Shown in pieces: positions 52,361 to 60,975 of a stretch of DNA of 64,000 nucleotides. Source of the stretch: Variovorax davisae (GTDB lineage Bacteria > Pseudomonadota > Gammaproteobacteria > Burkholderiales > Burkholderiaceae_C); assembly GCF_030316845.1 (NCBI RefSeq), contig NZ_JASZYS010000013.1, forward strand, positions 1 through 64,000. Reading direction: 5' to 3'. Made by a program: the position numbers and the translations under genes. Each line of letters starts with the position of its first letter. The stretch's first letter is position 1. Under the pieces are notes generated by a model, which worked only from the letters and a program-made list of their open reading frames with translations, did no database searches and had not been told where the DNA came from.

Positions 52361-53686
52361 TCAGCGCGCCATGCGCCGCGGCAGCAGCGGCGCGAAGCGC
52401 GCCAGGAAGTCCGCCACCGCCTGCTCCAGGCGTGCGATCGCGGCGTCGTCGAGCGGTAGCGACAGCACGATGAAGCCGCGCGGCGAGGCGTAGATGCCTT
52501 GCGCGAGCAGGTGGAAGAAGAACAGCTGGCGCAGCCGCGCGTCGACCGCCGCCAGGTCTTCCGGCCGCCGGATCTCGCCGTCGGCGAAGTGGGCGTTCAT
52601 CACCGAGCCGATGCCGGTGAACTGCAGCGCCACGCCGGCTGCCGCGCAGCGGGCATTGAGCCGCCCGCGCAGCGCGGCGCCGCGCGCCGCCAGGGCCGCG
52701 GCGGCTTCGGGCGGAAAGAGCCGGGTCAGGCCCGCGTGGCCGGCGGCCATGGTGACCACGTTGTTGTTGAAGGTGCCGGAATGGGCGAGCGGCCCGCTGC
52801 GCGGATCGAACAGGGCCATGATGTCGGCGCGGCCGCCGAAGGCGCCGAAGGGCATGCCGCCGCCGAGGTACTTGCCCAGCGTGGTCAGGTCCGCCCGGAT
52901 GCCGTGCTGCGCCGCCAGCCCGTGCGCCGCCAGGCGCGAGGTCATCACCTCGTCGACGATCAGCAGGGCGCCGGCCTCGGTGGCCTGCGTTCGCAAGGCC
53001 TGCAGGAAGGCGGGCCGGCCCGGGATGCAGCCGCTGGCGCCGAGCATCGGCTCGACCAGCACCGCGGCGATGTCCGGCCCCTCGCGCGCGAAGGCGGCGC
53101 GCGCCGCCGCTTCGTCGTTGTAGGGCAGCACCAGGAAGTCGAAGGGCACGGTGGTCGGCGCCGGCTCGGCGCCGAAGCCCAGCACGCCGCCGTGGTAGCC
53201 GCCCGAGAAGACCACGATCCGCCGCCGCCCGGTGAAGCGCAGCGCTGCCGTGATCGCCATCAGGTTGGCTTCGGTGCCGGAGTTCGTGAAGCGCACGCGC
53301 TCGATCTGCGGAAAGCGTTCGCAGATCAGTTGCGCGAGCCGGCCTTCGCGCAGGTTGTGGCCGGTGAGGTTGATGCCGCCTTCCATGGCCTCGACCACGG
53401 CCGCGCGGATCTCCGGCGCCGAGTGGCCGTAGACGCCGGCCGTGTACTCGGCGATGAAGTCGTCGTAGCGGTGGCCGTCCAGGTCCCACAGCACGGCGCC
53501 TTCGCCGCGCGCCATCGTCAGCGGGAAGGGCGCATAGAACAGCACCGAGCGGCTGTTGGCGCCGGGCAGGTAGCGCGCGTGGCTGTCGAAGCATTCGCGG
53601 CTGGCCGGGTTGGAGGCGGCGAACGCGTCCAGCAGCTGCGCCAGCGCAAGGTCGAGGGTCGGGGGGGTGGGCGAGGCAGGTGTCAT
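52361..53686 (-). CDS. Class III aminotransferase (glutamate-1-semialdehyde aminomutase-like)
   Basis: 441 residues from the ATG at 53686. The PLP fold shows TNSGTEANLMAITAALRFTG (about 129-148), VFSGGYHGG, the Asp of LIVDEVMTSR (about 244-253) and the PLP lysine in TTLGKYLGGGMPFGAFGG (about 270-287). It resembles GSA aminomutase-type enzymes that act on amino acids such as beta-amino or gamma-amino acids; heme synthesis is not implied. It is third in an operon Bug receptor, amidase, aminotransferase, suggesting that an amide is taken up, cleaved and its amino group moved. Confidence 0.87.
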   Translation of the reverse strand: MTPASPTPPTLDLALAQLLDAFAASNPASRECFDSHARYLPGANSRSVLFYAPFPLTMARGEGAVLWDLDGHRYDDFIAEYTAGVYGHSAPEIRAAVVEAMEGGINLTGHNLREGRLAQLICERFPQIERVRFTNSGTEANLMAITAALRFTGRRRIVVFSGGYHGGVLGFGAEPAPTTVPFDFLVLPYNDEAAARAAFAREGPDIAAVLVEPMLGASGCIPGRPAFLQALRTQATEAGALLIVDEVMTSRLAAHGLAAQHGIRADLTTLGKYLGGGMPFGAFGGRADIMALFDPRSGPLAHSGTFNNNVVTMAAGHAGLTRLFPPEAAAALAARGAALRGRLNARCAAAGVALQFTGIGSVMNAHFADGEIRRPEDLAAVDARLRQLFFFHLLAQGIYASPRGFIVLSLPLDDAAIARLEQAVADFLARFAPLLPRRMAR

Positions 53687-53712
53687 GTTTTCGAGTCTCC
53701 GGAAGCTGGAAT

Positions 53713-55257
53713 CTAGACCACCGAGGTGGCGCTGCCGCCGCCAAAGCCGGGCTCGCGCCAGTTCGCCGGCGGCGGCGCCGTGACGATCGAGTCCAGCGCC
53801 GGCTGCGGCATCCGCAGCGCGCCGAGGTCCGGGCGCGGCCGCCGCAGCACCGGGTCGGCGGCGAAGGCCTGCTCCAGCGCGAGCGCGGCCGAGAGCACCT
53901 GCAGGTCGCCGCGGAACGGCCCGACCACCTGCAGGCCGAAGGGCATGCCCTTGGCATCGGTGCCGCACGGCAGCGTGAGCGCAGGGTGGGTGGTCAGCGT
54001 CGTCACGTAGGTCAGGGCCAGCCAGCGGTAGTAGTTGGACTGCGCCTTGCCGTCGATCACCTGGGCATGGGACTGCGTCCACGGAAAGGGCGAGACCGGC
54101 GTGGTCGGCGCCAGCACCAGGTCGTAGTCGGCGAAGGTGGCCTGGAAGCGCTGCAGGATGCGGGTCTGCTCGGCCTGCGCCCAGGCGCTGTCGAGCAGGC
54201 TCATGCGGGCCCCCATCTCGTAGTTGGCACGCGGGTTCTCGCCCAGGCTCGCCGGGTCCTTCTCGTAGGCCTCGCGCATGCCGGCGACGAAGGCCTCGGC
54301 GCGCAGCACGTCGAAGCAGCGGTGGACCTCGCCGAGCTCGAAGCGCACCTCGTCGCAGCGCGCGAACAGGTGCCGCATCGCCGCGATCCGGCCGGCGAAG
54401 GTGGCGCGGATCTCCGGCTCGACGTCGCAGCTGCCGAAGTCGGTGGTGAAGGCGACCCGCAGGCGGCCCAGCTCGGCGGCCTGCGGCTGCAGGAAGGCCA
54501 GCGGGTCGAGCGGGTAGCTGAGCGGGTCGCCGGCATGCATGCCGGCCGTGGCGGCCAGCTGCAGGCAGGCGTCGCCGACGCTGCGCCCCATGGGACCGAC
54601 GACCGAGATCGGCGTCCAGCCCAGCAGCTTGCGCACGCTCGGCACCACGCCGGGCGAGGGGCGGAAGCCCACCACGCCGCACTTCGATGCCGGGATGCGC
54701 AGCGAGCCGCCGGTGTCGGAGCCGGTGCACAGGGGCAGCATGTCGCAGGCCAGGGCGGCCGCCGATCCGCCCGAGGAGCCGCCGGCATTGAGGTGGGGGT
54801 CGAAGGGATTGCCGGTGGCGCCCCACACCGGGTTGCGCGAATTGGCGCCGGCGCCCATCTCGGGCACGTTGGTCTTGCCGGCGACGATGGCGCCGGCGCG
54901 GCGCAGGCGGGCCACCAGCTCGATGTCCTGGGTCGGCACGTGGCCGCGGAACGCTGGCGAGCCGAAGGTGGTGAGCAGGCCGGCGGTGGGCTCCAGGTCC
55001 TTCACGCCCAGCGGCAGCCCGTGCAGCAGGCCCAGCGGCTCGCCTTTCAGCACGGCCCGCTCGGCGGCGCGGGCCTCGTCGCGGGCGCGCTCGAAGCAGG
55101 TCGCCGTGATGGCGTTGACGAAAGGGTTGACGGCTTCGATGCGATCGATGCACGCCGCCAGCAGTTCGACCGGCGAGATCTCCCGGCTGGCGATCATCTG
55201 CCGCAGCGCGACCGCGGAGTGCTCGACCAGGGCGGTGGGGCGGGACGCATCGCTCAT
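53713..55257 (-). CDS. Amidase-signature hydrolase
   Basis: 514 residues from the ATG at 55257 (MSDASRPTALVEHSAVALRQ). The Ser-Ser-Lys catalytic set is intact: Lys in LPLGVKDLEPTAG (about 85), the Ser of GGSSGGSAAALAC (about 160) and the nucleophile Ser of GSDTGGSLRIPA (about 184). It hydrolyses an amide or ester in the cytosol; the substrate is unknown. It starts four bases after the Bug receptor stop and ends 26 bases before the aminotransferase start, so the three are one operon. Confidence 0.92.
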   Translation of the reverse strand: MSDASRPTALVEHSAVALRQMIASREISPVELLAACIDRIEAVNPFVNAITATCFERARDEARAAERAVLKGEPLGLLHGLPLGVKDLEPTAGLLTTFGSPAFRGHVPTQDIELVARLRRAGAIVAGKTNVPEMGAGANSRNPVWGATGNPFDPHLNAGGSSGGSAAALACDMLPLCTGSDTGGSLRIPASKCGVVGFRPSPGVVPSVRKLLGWTPISVVGPMGRSVGDACLQLAATAGMHAGDPLSYPLDPLAFLQPQAAELGRLRVAFTTDFGSCDVEPEIRATFAGRIAAMRHLFARCDEVRFELGEVHRCFDVLRAEAFVAGMREAYEKDPASLGENPRANYEMGARMSLLDSAWAQAEQTRILQRFQATFADYDLVLAPTTPVSPFPWTQSHAQVIDGKAQSNYYRWLALTYVTTLTTHPALTLPCGTDAKGMPFGLQVVGPFRGDLQVLSAALALEQAFAADPVLRRPRPDLGALRMPQPALDSIVTAPPPANWREPGFGGGSATSVV

Positions 55258-55261
55258 CGGC

Positions 55262-56245
55262 TCACTCCGGCTGGATGTTGGCGCGCACGGCCACGGCACG
55301 CATCAGCGGCAGCTCGGCCTCGAGCTGGGCGGCGGCCTGGGCCGAACCGACGAAGCCGGGCTCCACGCCCTGGTCGGCGAAGCCCTTGCGCACCGCCGGA
55401 TCGGCCAGCGTCTCGGCCAGCGCCTTCTCGAGCCGGGCGTGCACCACCGGCGGCAACCCGCGCGGCGCGACCACCATGCCCCAGCTGTCGAGCACGGCCG
55501 CGGGGTAGCCCGACTCGGCGAAGGTCGGCACGCCCGGCATCAGTGCCGAGCGCTTGGCCGTGGTGACCGCGATCGCCTTGACCTTGCCGGCCTTGATCTG
55601 CGGCAGCGCGGCGGTCACGGTGTCGAAGGAGAAGGGCACCTGGCCGCCGATCAGGTCGGTCATGGCCGGGCCGCTGCCCTTGTAGGGCACGTGGACCAGC
55701 CGGATGCCCATCGCCTGCAGCGCCATCTCGGCCGCGAAGTGCGAGCTGGTGCCGGCACCGAAGGAGGCATAGGCGTACTTGTCGGGCGCACCCTTGGCGG
55801 CCGCCACCAGCTCCTTCACGTTGTTCACGGGCACGCTCGGGTGGGCCAGCATCACCAGCCCGACCCGGCTCACGATGCCGATCGGCTCGAAGCTCTTGAC
55901 CGGGTCGTAGGGCAGCGTCTTGCGGATCGCCGGATTCAGCGTGAAGGTGGAGGCCGAACTCATCAGCAGCGTGTAGCCGTCGGCCTTGGCGTTGGCGACG
56001 TAGGCGGCGCCGATGGCGGTGCCGGCCCCGGGGCGGTTGTCGACGATCACGTTCTGGCCCAGCTTTTCGGTGAGCTTCAGGGCCAGCAGGCGGCCCTGGG
56101 CGTCGCCGCCGCCACCCGGCGGGAACGGCACCACCATCGTGATCGGCCGCGACGGCCAGTTGTCCTGCGCCAGGGCCGGGGCGGCGTGCAGGCCGAGGGT
56201 GCAAAGGGCGGCGAAGCCGAGGGCGCGCAGGGGTGGGATGTGCAT
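55262..56245 (-). CDS. Bug/TctC-family periplasmic solute receptor, amidase operon
   Basis: 327 residues with a signal peptide (LGFAALCTLGLHAAPALAQ) and family motifs WPSRPITMVVPFPPGGGGDA, then VDNRPGAGTAIGAAYVA, then VPYKGSGPAMTDLIGGQVP. It heads an operon with amidase and aminotransferase and is divergent from a LysR-type gene with a LysR box between. It may bind the amide or amino-acid derivative handled by the two enzymes. No membrane permease is encoded here. Confidence 0.92.
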   Translation of the reverse strand: MHIPPLRALGFAALCTLGLHAAPALAQDNWPSRPITMVVPFPPGGGGDAQGRLLALKLTEKLGQNVIVDNRPGAGTAIGAAYVANAKADGYTLLMSSASTFTLNPAIRKTLPYDPVKSFEPIGIVSRVGLVMLAHPSVPVNNVKELVAAAKGAPDKYAYASFGAGTSSHFAAEMALQAMGIRLVHVPYKGSGPAMTDLIGGQVPFSFDTVTAALPQIKAGKVKAIAVTTAKRSALMPGVPTFAESGYPAAVLDSWGMVVAPRGLPPVVHARLEKALAETLADPAVRKGFADQGVEPGFVGSAQAAAQLEAELPLMRAVAVRANIQPE

Positions 56246-56337
56246 GGCGAGGTGGGGCGACGGGGCGGGGAAGGGCAGCGAGGTCTCATCGTAGAAAGGC
56301 GAATGCCCTGCAGCAATATCAATGTTCGAAACCTTTC

Positions 56338-56354
56338 ATTGCGATAATGGCAAT
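56338..56354. promoter_or_regulatory. LysR-type box between amidase operon and LysR gene
   Basis: ATTGC (56338-56342) and GCAAT (56350-56354) are inverted arms separated by 7 bases, giving a T-N11-A LysR-type box. It lies inside the frame that would run from an ATG at 56322, so it also argues that the regulator starts later, at the GTG at 56373. Confidence 0.5.
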
Positions 56355-56372
56355 CTTGATCAGGGTCATCCC

Positions 56373-57296
56373 GTGTCCAGGAACATCAGTCAGCGCGTGT
56401 TGCAGGAAAGCTCCTTGCGCCACTTTCTCGAGGTGGTGCGCACCGGCTCCGTCACGGCGGCGGCCGAGCGGCTGAACGTGGCGCCGTCGGCGGTCAGCCG
56501 CCACATCGCGCGGCTGGAGAGCGAGCTCGACACCCTGCTGTTCGAGCGCCGCGCGCGCGGCATGGTGCCCAATGCCGCGGGCGAGCTGCTGGCCGCGCAC
56601 GCCAAGCGCGCCTGGCAGGACATCGAGCGCGTCACCGACGACATCCTGGCGCTGCGCGGCCTGCAGACCGGCCAGGTGCGGGTGGCCAGCACCGAGGGTT
56701 TCGCGTCCGAGTTCCTGCCGAACCTGATCGCCGACTTCCAGCGCGACTATGCCGGCATCCGCTTCGCGCTCGAGGTCCGCATGCAGGCCGATATCCCGCA
56801 GCTGGTGCGCGACGGTGACGTCGACATCGGCGTCACGCTCAGCACCAGTTCCGAGCGCCACATCAACGTCGAGCTGCGCCATCCCTCGCCGATCCTGGCG
56901 ATCATGGCGAAGGAGCATCCGCTCGCGTCGCGGCGGCAGCTGGCGCTGTCGCAGCTGGTCGGCTACCCGATGGCGCTGCCTGGCCCCTATTCCACCTTGC
57001 GCCAGCTGTTCGACATCAGCTGCAGCCGGCAGGGGCTGCAGTGCGAGCCGGTCTTCCTGAGCAACCGGCTCGACGCCATGATCGCCTTCGCCGCCGCCGG
57101 CGGCGGCATCGCGCTCAGCGGCGAAGCGGCGCTGCGCACCCGGCTGAAGGCCGGCTTCGTGGTCGGCGTGCCGTTGCGCGACCGCGAGATGAACGAGCGC
57201 CATTTCGAGGTCCAGACCCTGGCCGGGCGCACGCTGCCGGGCGCGTGCCGGGCCTTTCTCGACCACCTCAGGGAGTTGCTGCGCAAGGAGGGATGA
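56373..57296 (+). CDS. LysR-family regulator, divergent from Bug-amidase operon
   Basis: 307 residues from the GTG at 56373; an ATG at 56322 would give 324. The later start is preferred because a LysR-type box lies between the two and the resulting length is normal. The winged helix (about 12-72, SSLRHFLEVVRTGSVTAAAE) and the substrate-binding domain (from about 95) are typical. It is divergent from the Bug-amidase-aminotransferase operon and precedes the RidA/FAD-oxidoreductase pair on the same strand, so it may control both. Confidence 0.87.
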   Translation: MSRNISQRVLQESSLRHFLEVVRTGSVTAAAERLNVAPSAVSRHIARLESELDTLLFERRARGMVPNAAGELLAAHAKRAWQDIERVTDDILALRGLQTGQVRVASTEGFASEFLPNLIADFQRDYAGIRFALEVRMQADIPQLVRDGDVDIGVTLSTSSERHINVELRHPSPILAIMAKEHPLASRRQLALSQLVGYPMALPGPYSTLRQLFDISCSRQGLQCEPVFLSNRLDAMIAFAAAGGGIALSGEAALRTRLKAGFVVGVPLRDREMNERHFEVQTLAGRTLPGACRAFLDHLRELLRKEG

Positions 57297-57396
57297 AGGC
57301 GCTGGTGCGTTGTGGACTGCGCAACGCATCGTTCAACAGATTGCCACGATTGCCTGTGCGCGGCCACCCATAATCGACCGGATTCCAAAGGCGCCC

Positions 57397-57747
57397 ATGA
57401 CCGCACCCGCACTTCCTTTCTCCAAGCTTCGCCAGGCCAGGGGCCTGGTCTTCCTGTCGGGCGAGATGCCCTTCGCCGAGGACGGCAGCATCCCCGAGGG
57501 CATCGAGGCGCAGACCGCGCTGGTGCTGCAGCGCATCGGCGCCACGCTCGCCACCGTGGGCCTGGGACTGGACGATGTCGTGCAGGTGGCCGTCCACCTG
57601 GTCGACGGCGCCGATTTCGCCGCCTTCAACGCCGCCTACCGCCCGCATTTCCGGGACCCGCTGCCGGTGCGCACGACGGTGGTGGCGAGCCTGCTGGCGC
57701 CCGGCGCCCGGCTCGAAGTCACGGTCACCGCGGCCCGGCCCGACTGA
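57397..57747 (+). CDS. RidA-family imine/enamine deaminase
   Basis: 116 residues from the ATG at 57397. The family pattern runs KLRQARGLVFLSGEMPF (about 10-26), an internal VAVHLVDGADFAAFNAAYRPHF (about 66-87), and PVRTTVVASLLAPGARLEV (about 91-109), which supplies the conserved Arg that binds the substrate carboxylate. RidA proteins hydrolyse reactive enamine and imine intermediates made by PLP and flavin enzymes. The next gene is an FAD amino-acid oxidoreductase 14 bases downstream, whose imine product would be a natural substrate. Confidence 0.9.
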   Translation: MTAPALPFSKLRQARGLVFLSGEMPFAEDGSIPEGIEAQTALVLQRIGATLATVGLGLDDVVQVAVHLVDGADFAAFNAAYRPHFRDPLPVRTTVVASLLAPGARLEVTVTAARPD

Positions 57748-57761
57748 AGGGCGCGGCGCAG

Positions 57762-58997
57762 ATGGCGTGCGATGTCCTGGTCCTGGGTGCCGGCATGGTC
57801 GGCACCTGCACGGCGCTGCAGCTCGCGCGGCGCGGGCACTCGGTGGCCCTGGTCGACCGCCGCCCGCCCGGGCGCGAGACCTCCTACGGCAACGCCGGGA
57901 TCATCCAGCGCGAGGCGGTGGAGCCCTATGCCTTTCCGCGTGAGTGGTCGACCGTGTTCGACGTCGCGTTCAAGCGCGGCATCGACGTCAACTACCACTT
58001 CAGCGCGCTGCCCGCCGTGCTGCCGCGCCTGGCCCGCTACTGGCACACCTCGGCACCGGCGCGCTACGCACCGATCGCCCAGGCCTACAGCCGGCTGATC
58101 GAACACTGCCTGACGGAGCACCAGGTGCTGATGGACGAATCCGGCGCTGGCGACCTGGTCCGCAAGGAGGGCTACCACTTCGCCTTTCGCACGCCGGCGG
58201 CGCTGGACCAGGCCGCGGCGCGCGCCACCGACCTGGCGCGGCGCTACGGCGTTCGGCATGCGCTGCTCGACGGCGACGCGCTGGCGCGCGCCGAGCCGGG
58301 CCTGCGCCGGCCCATGGCGGGTGCGCTGCATTGGCTGGATCCGTGGTCGGTCAGCGATCCGGGCGCGCTGGTGGCGCGCTACGCGCAGCGCTTCGCCGGA
58401 CTCGGCGGGCAGCTGGTCGAAGCCGACACCACGGCCTTGCGCCCGGTGGGCGCCGGTTGGCAGGTGGAGACGGCGGCCGGGCCGCTGACCGCGCGCCACG
58501 CGGTCGTGGCGCTCGGGCCCTGGGCCGACCCGCTCATCCAGCCGCTCGGCTATCGCCTGCCGCTGTTCGTCAAGCGCGGCTATCACCGCCACTACCGCGG
58601 CGGTCCCGGGCTGCGGCTGCCGCTGCTGGACGCGGAGCGCGGCCTGGTGCTGGCGCCGATGGCGCAGGGCATGCGGCTCACCACCGGCGCCGAGTTCGCG
58701 CGCATCGGTGCGCCGGCCACGCCGGTGCAGCTCGACAAGGCGCAAGCCGCGGCCCGCGAGCTGCTCGACCTGCCGCAGCCGGTCGAGCCCGAGCCCTGGA
58801 TGGGCAACAGGCCCTGCACGGTCGACATGAAGCCGGTGATCGGCCCGGCGCCCAAGCATCCGGGCCTGTGGTTCAACTTCGGCCATGCGCACCAGGGCTT
58901 CACCCTGGGGCCGGTGAGCGGCCGGCTGCTGGCCGAGATGATCGAGGGCAGCCCGCCCGTGGTCGACCCCGCGCCCTATTCGGCGGCGCGGTTCTGA
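57762..58997 (+). CDS. FAD-dependent amino-acid oxidoreductase (DadA/DAO family)
   Basis: 411 residues. The N-terminal dinucleotide motif VLVLGAGMVGTCTALQLARR (about 5-24), SYGNAGIIQREAV (about 46-58) and the C-terminal VIGPAPKHPGLWFNFGHAHQ (about 365-384) match D-amino acid dehydrogenase and related enzymes. It oxidises an amine or D-amino acid to an imine. It directly follows a RidA gene, so the pair probably oxidises and then deaminates the same substrate. It is convergent with the tannase-family gene, four bases away. Confidence 0.9.
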   Translation: MACDVLVLGAGMVGTCTALQLARRGHSVALVDRRPPGRETSYGNAGIIQREAVEPYAFPREWSTVFDVAFKRGIDVNYHFSALPAVLPRLARYWHTSAPARYAPIAQAYSRLIEHCLTEHQVLMDESGAGDLVRKEGYHFAFRTPAALDQAAARATDLARRYGVRHALLDGDALARAEPGLRRPMAGALHWLDPWSVSDPGALVARYAQRFAGLGGQLVEADTTALRPVGAGWQVETAAGPLTARHAVVALGPWADPLIQPLGYRLPLFVKRGYHRHYRGGPGLRLPLLDAERGLVLAPMAQGMRLTTGAEFARIGAPATPVQLDKAQAAARELLDLPQPVEPEPWMGNRPCTVDMKPVIGPAPKHPGLWFNFGHAHQGFTLGPVSGRLLAEMIEGSPPVVDPAPYSAARF

Positions 58998-59001
58998 GCG
59001 G

Positions 59002-60798
59002 CTACTTGCAGCTGAAGCTGGCCGCGTCTTCCGGATTGCTGCCCGTGTAGGTCGCCACCTTGGGGTAGGGGCACAACGGACGCGTGCGGCCCGCGGACCA
59101 GCCGGCCGGGATCTCGGCGTTCACCACGTTGGCACCGGCGCCGCGCGCGGTCGCCTGGATGGCGTCCGGCGCCTTGCCCTGCTCGACCCAGGCCACCAGC
59201 GGCGAGAGCATGTCGAACTGGTCGGTGGCGGGGCCGCCGGCGCAATGGTTCATGCCGGGCACCGGGAAGTAGCGCGCGAAGCCAGACGCGTCGCCGCCGT
59301 TGTTGGCGCGCAGGCCGTCGTACCAGTTGGTCGTGTCGTCCGACGAGAACACCGGGTCGCTGGTGCCGTGGTAGACCAGCAGCTTGCTGCCCCGGTCGCG
59401 CAAGGTCGTGAGCCGGGTCGGGTTCGGCGGCGTCATGAAGCTCATGGCGGATTGCGTGTAGATGCCGCTGGCCGCGTAGATGCTCGGCGCGTCGGCGTCC
59501 ATGCTGAACGCCAGGGCGAAGTCGATGCCCGTCGGCCGGCTCGGACCCAGCGGCAGCGTGCTGAAGACGAAGCCCACCGCACCCGTGTCGAGGGCCTGGG
59601 AATTGGCGAACTTCCAGGCGCGCCAGTTGGCGCCGTTGATGCCGGCATCGAACGGGAAGGTGCTGTAGATCGTGGTGCCGGCGCTGTCGCGCGCACCGGC
59701 GAAGACCTTCGCCAGCACGGTCTTCTGGGTGTCGGTCAGGCAGCTGCCGTCGCGCGTTCCCGAGCAGGACGGGACGTCCGCGGCCAGGCTGAAGGCCGTC
59801 CGGCACTTCGGCACGTCGGCCACGATGCCGTCGGCCAGGCCGTCGAGCGCATCGCAGCGCGTCGCCACCGCCTTGGCGACCAGGTTCAGTTCGGCCTGGG
59901 TGAACGCGGTCTGCAGGTCGGGCTTGCCGGCCGAGGTGGTGGCCGTCGTGACCGTCGCGTATTGCTGCACGCCGTAGAGCTGCGCCACGGCCGCCTGCGG
60001 CAGATTGAAGCCCGGGTCGCCGGCCAGGATGCCGTCGTACTGGTCCGCGAAGCGCGAGGCCGCGACCATCGCGTGCCGGCCGCCGTTGGAGCAGCCGCCG
60101 AGGTAGGAGCGATCGGGGCCGCGGCCATAGGCCTTGGCGATCAGGTTCTTGGCCATCGGCGTGAGCTGGGCGACGGCGTTGTAGCCATAGTCCAGGCGCG
60201 CCTGCGGATCGAGCCCGAAGCTGGGCGTGGGGGAGGCGTGCCCGGCATCGGAGCTGATCACCGCGAAGCCCATGTGCAGGGCGGTCGAGCGCGGACCGCC
60301 GCCGCCGATGCCGCCGGTGGCCGTGACGACGCTGCCGTCGAGGCCGCCGTTGGCCTGGTAGAAGAAGCGCCCGTTCCAGTCGACCGGCAGCCGGACCTCG
60401 AAACCGATGGCGTAGGTCTGGCCGTCCACCGGGCCGGTGCGCTCGTTCATCTTGCCCTTGACCAGGCAGTGGGCGGGCACCGGGTCGCTGATGCCCGCCA
60501 CCGCGAGCCCCCCGGCCGCGACCGAGGTGACGGAGGTGTAGACCGTGCCGGCCAGGGCGGCCTTGGCCGCCAGGTCGTCGCAGGACAGCAGCTTGCCCGG
60601 CTGGGCCTGCGTGCTCGCCACGGGACCGCCGGCCGATGGCCCGGCCGGCGTCTGGGCCGTCGCGGCGGGGGTCGATGTCCCGGACGCGGTGGGCAGGAAG
60701 CCGGCGCTGCTGCCGCCCCCCCCGCAGCCGGCGAGCAGCGCGGCTGCGCTCAACAGGAAGGCCGTCGGCGCGAGCGCCGGCCGTTCGATTCGTACCAT
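59002..60798 (-). CDS. Tannase/feruloyl-esterase family lipoprotein
   Basis: 598 residues. The signal peptide ends in a lipobox (ALLAGCGGGG), followed by a Ser/Thr/Pro-rich linker (about 30-65). The esterase domain has the nucleophile elbow LGGCSNGGRHAMVAA (Ser about 237), GDPGFNLP and, near the end, the catalytic Asp of YHGTSDPVFS (about 480) and His of PGMNHCAGGP (about 525). Several Cys pairs suggest disulfides. Substrates in the family are galloyl or feruloyl esters of plant origin, and also mono(hydroxyethyl) terephthalate. It is lipid-anchored on the cell surface or periplasm. A nested palindrome lies upstream. Confidence 0.9.
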   Translation of the reverse strand: MVRIERPALAPTAFLLSAAALLAGCGGGGSSAGFLPTASGTSTPAATAQTPAGPSAGGPVASTQAQPGKLLSCDDLAAKAALAGTVYTSVTSVAAGGLAVAGISDPVPAHCLVKGKMNERTGPVDGQTYAIGFEVRLPVDWNGRFFYQANGGLDGSVVTATGGIGGGGPRSTALHMGFAVISSDAGHASPTPSFGLDPQARLDYGYNAVAQLTPMAKNLIAKAYGRGPDRSYLGGCSNGGRHAMVAASRFADQYDGILAGDPGFNLPQAAVAQLYGVQQYATVTTATTSAGKPDLQTAFTQAELNLVAKAVATRCDALDGLADGIVADVPKCRTAFSLAADVPSCSGTRDGSCLTDTQKTVLAKVFAGARDSAGTTIYSTFPFDAGINGANWRAWKFANSQALDTGAVGFVFSTLPLGPSRPTGIDFALAFSMDADAPSIYAASGIYTQSAMSFMTPPNPTRLTTLRDRGSKLLVYHGTSDPVFSSDDTTNWYDGLRANNGGDASGFARYFPVPGMNHCAGGPATDQFDMLSPLVAWVEQGKAPDAIQATARGAGANVVNAEIPAGWSAGRTRPLCPYPKVATYTGSNPEDAASFSCK

Positions 60799-60824
60799 GG
60801 TTGTCTCCTCTGGGTGGACTCGGG

Positions 60825-60854
60825 ATGTCGCTTTTTTAAGTTATGCGACATAAC
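60825..60854. promoter_or_regulatory. Overlapping palindromes upstream of the tannase-family gene
   Basis: GTTATG-CGA-CATAAC (60840-60854) is a 15 bp inverted repeat. It overlaps ATGTCGC (60825-60831) and GCGACAT (60845-60851), an inverted pair with a 13-base loop. They lie 27-56 bases before the tannase start in an AT-rich 177 bp divergent region, as expected for an operator. Confidence 0.45.
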
Positions 60855-60975
60855 CAATGTAGTTTCCAGATTGAACTAATTAATCGGTGCTAACCCGCGC
60901 TTGCTGGGGGCCGGCGGGCCCGGGACCCGCCACGGCTGGTGGACGAAGGCGGCGGTCAGCTATGCTGAACGCACC

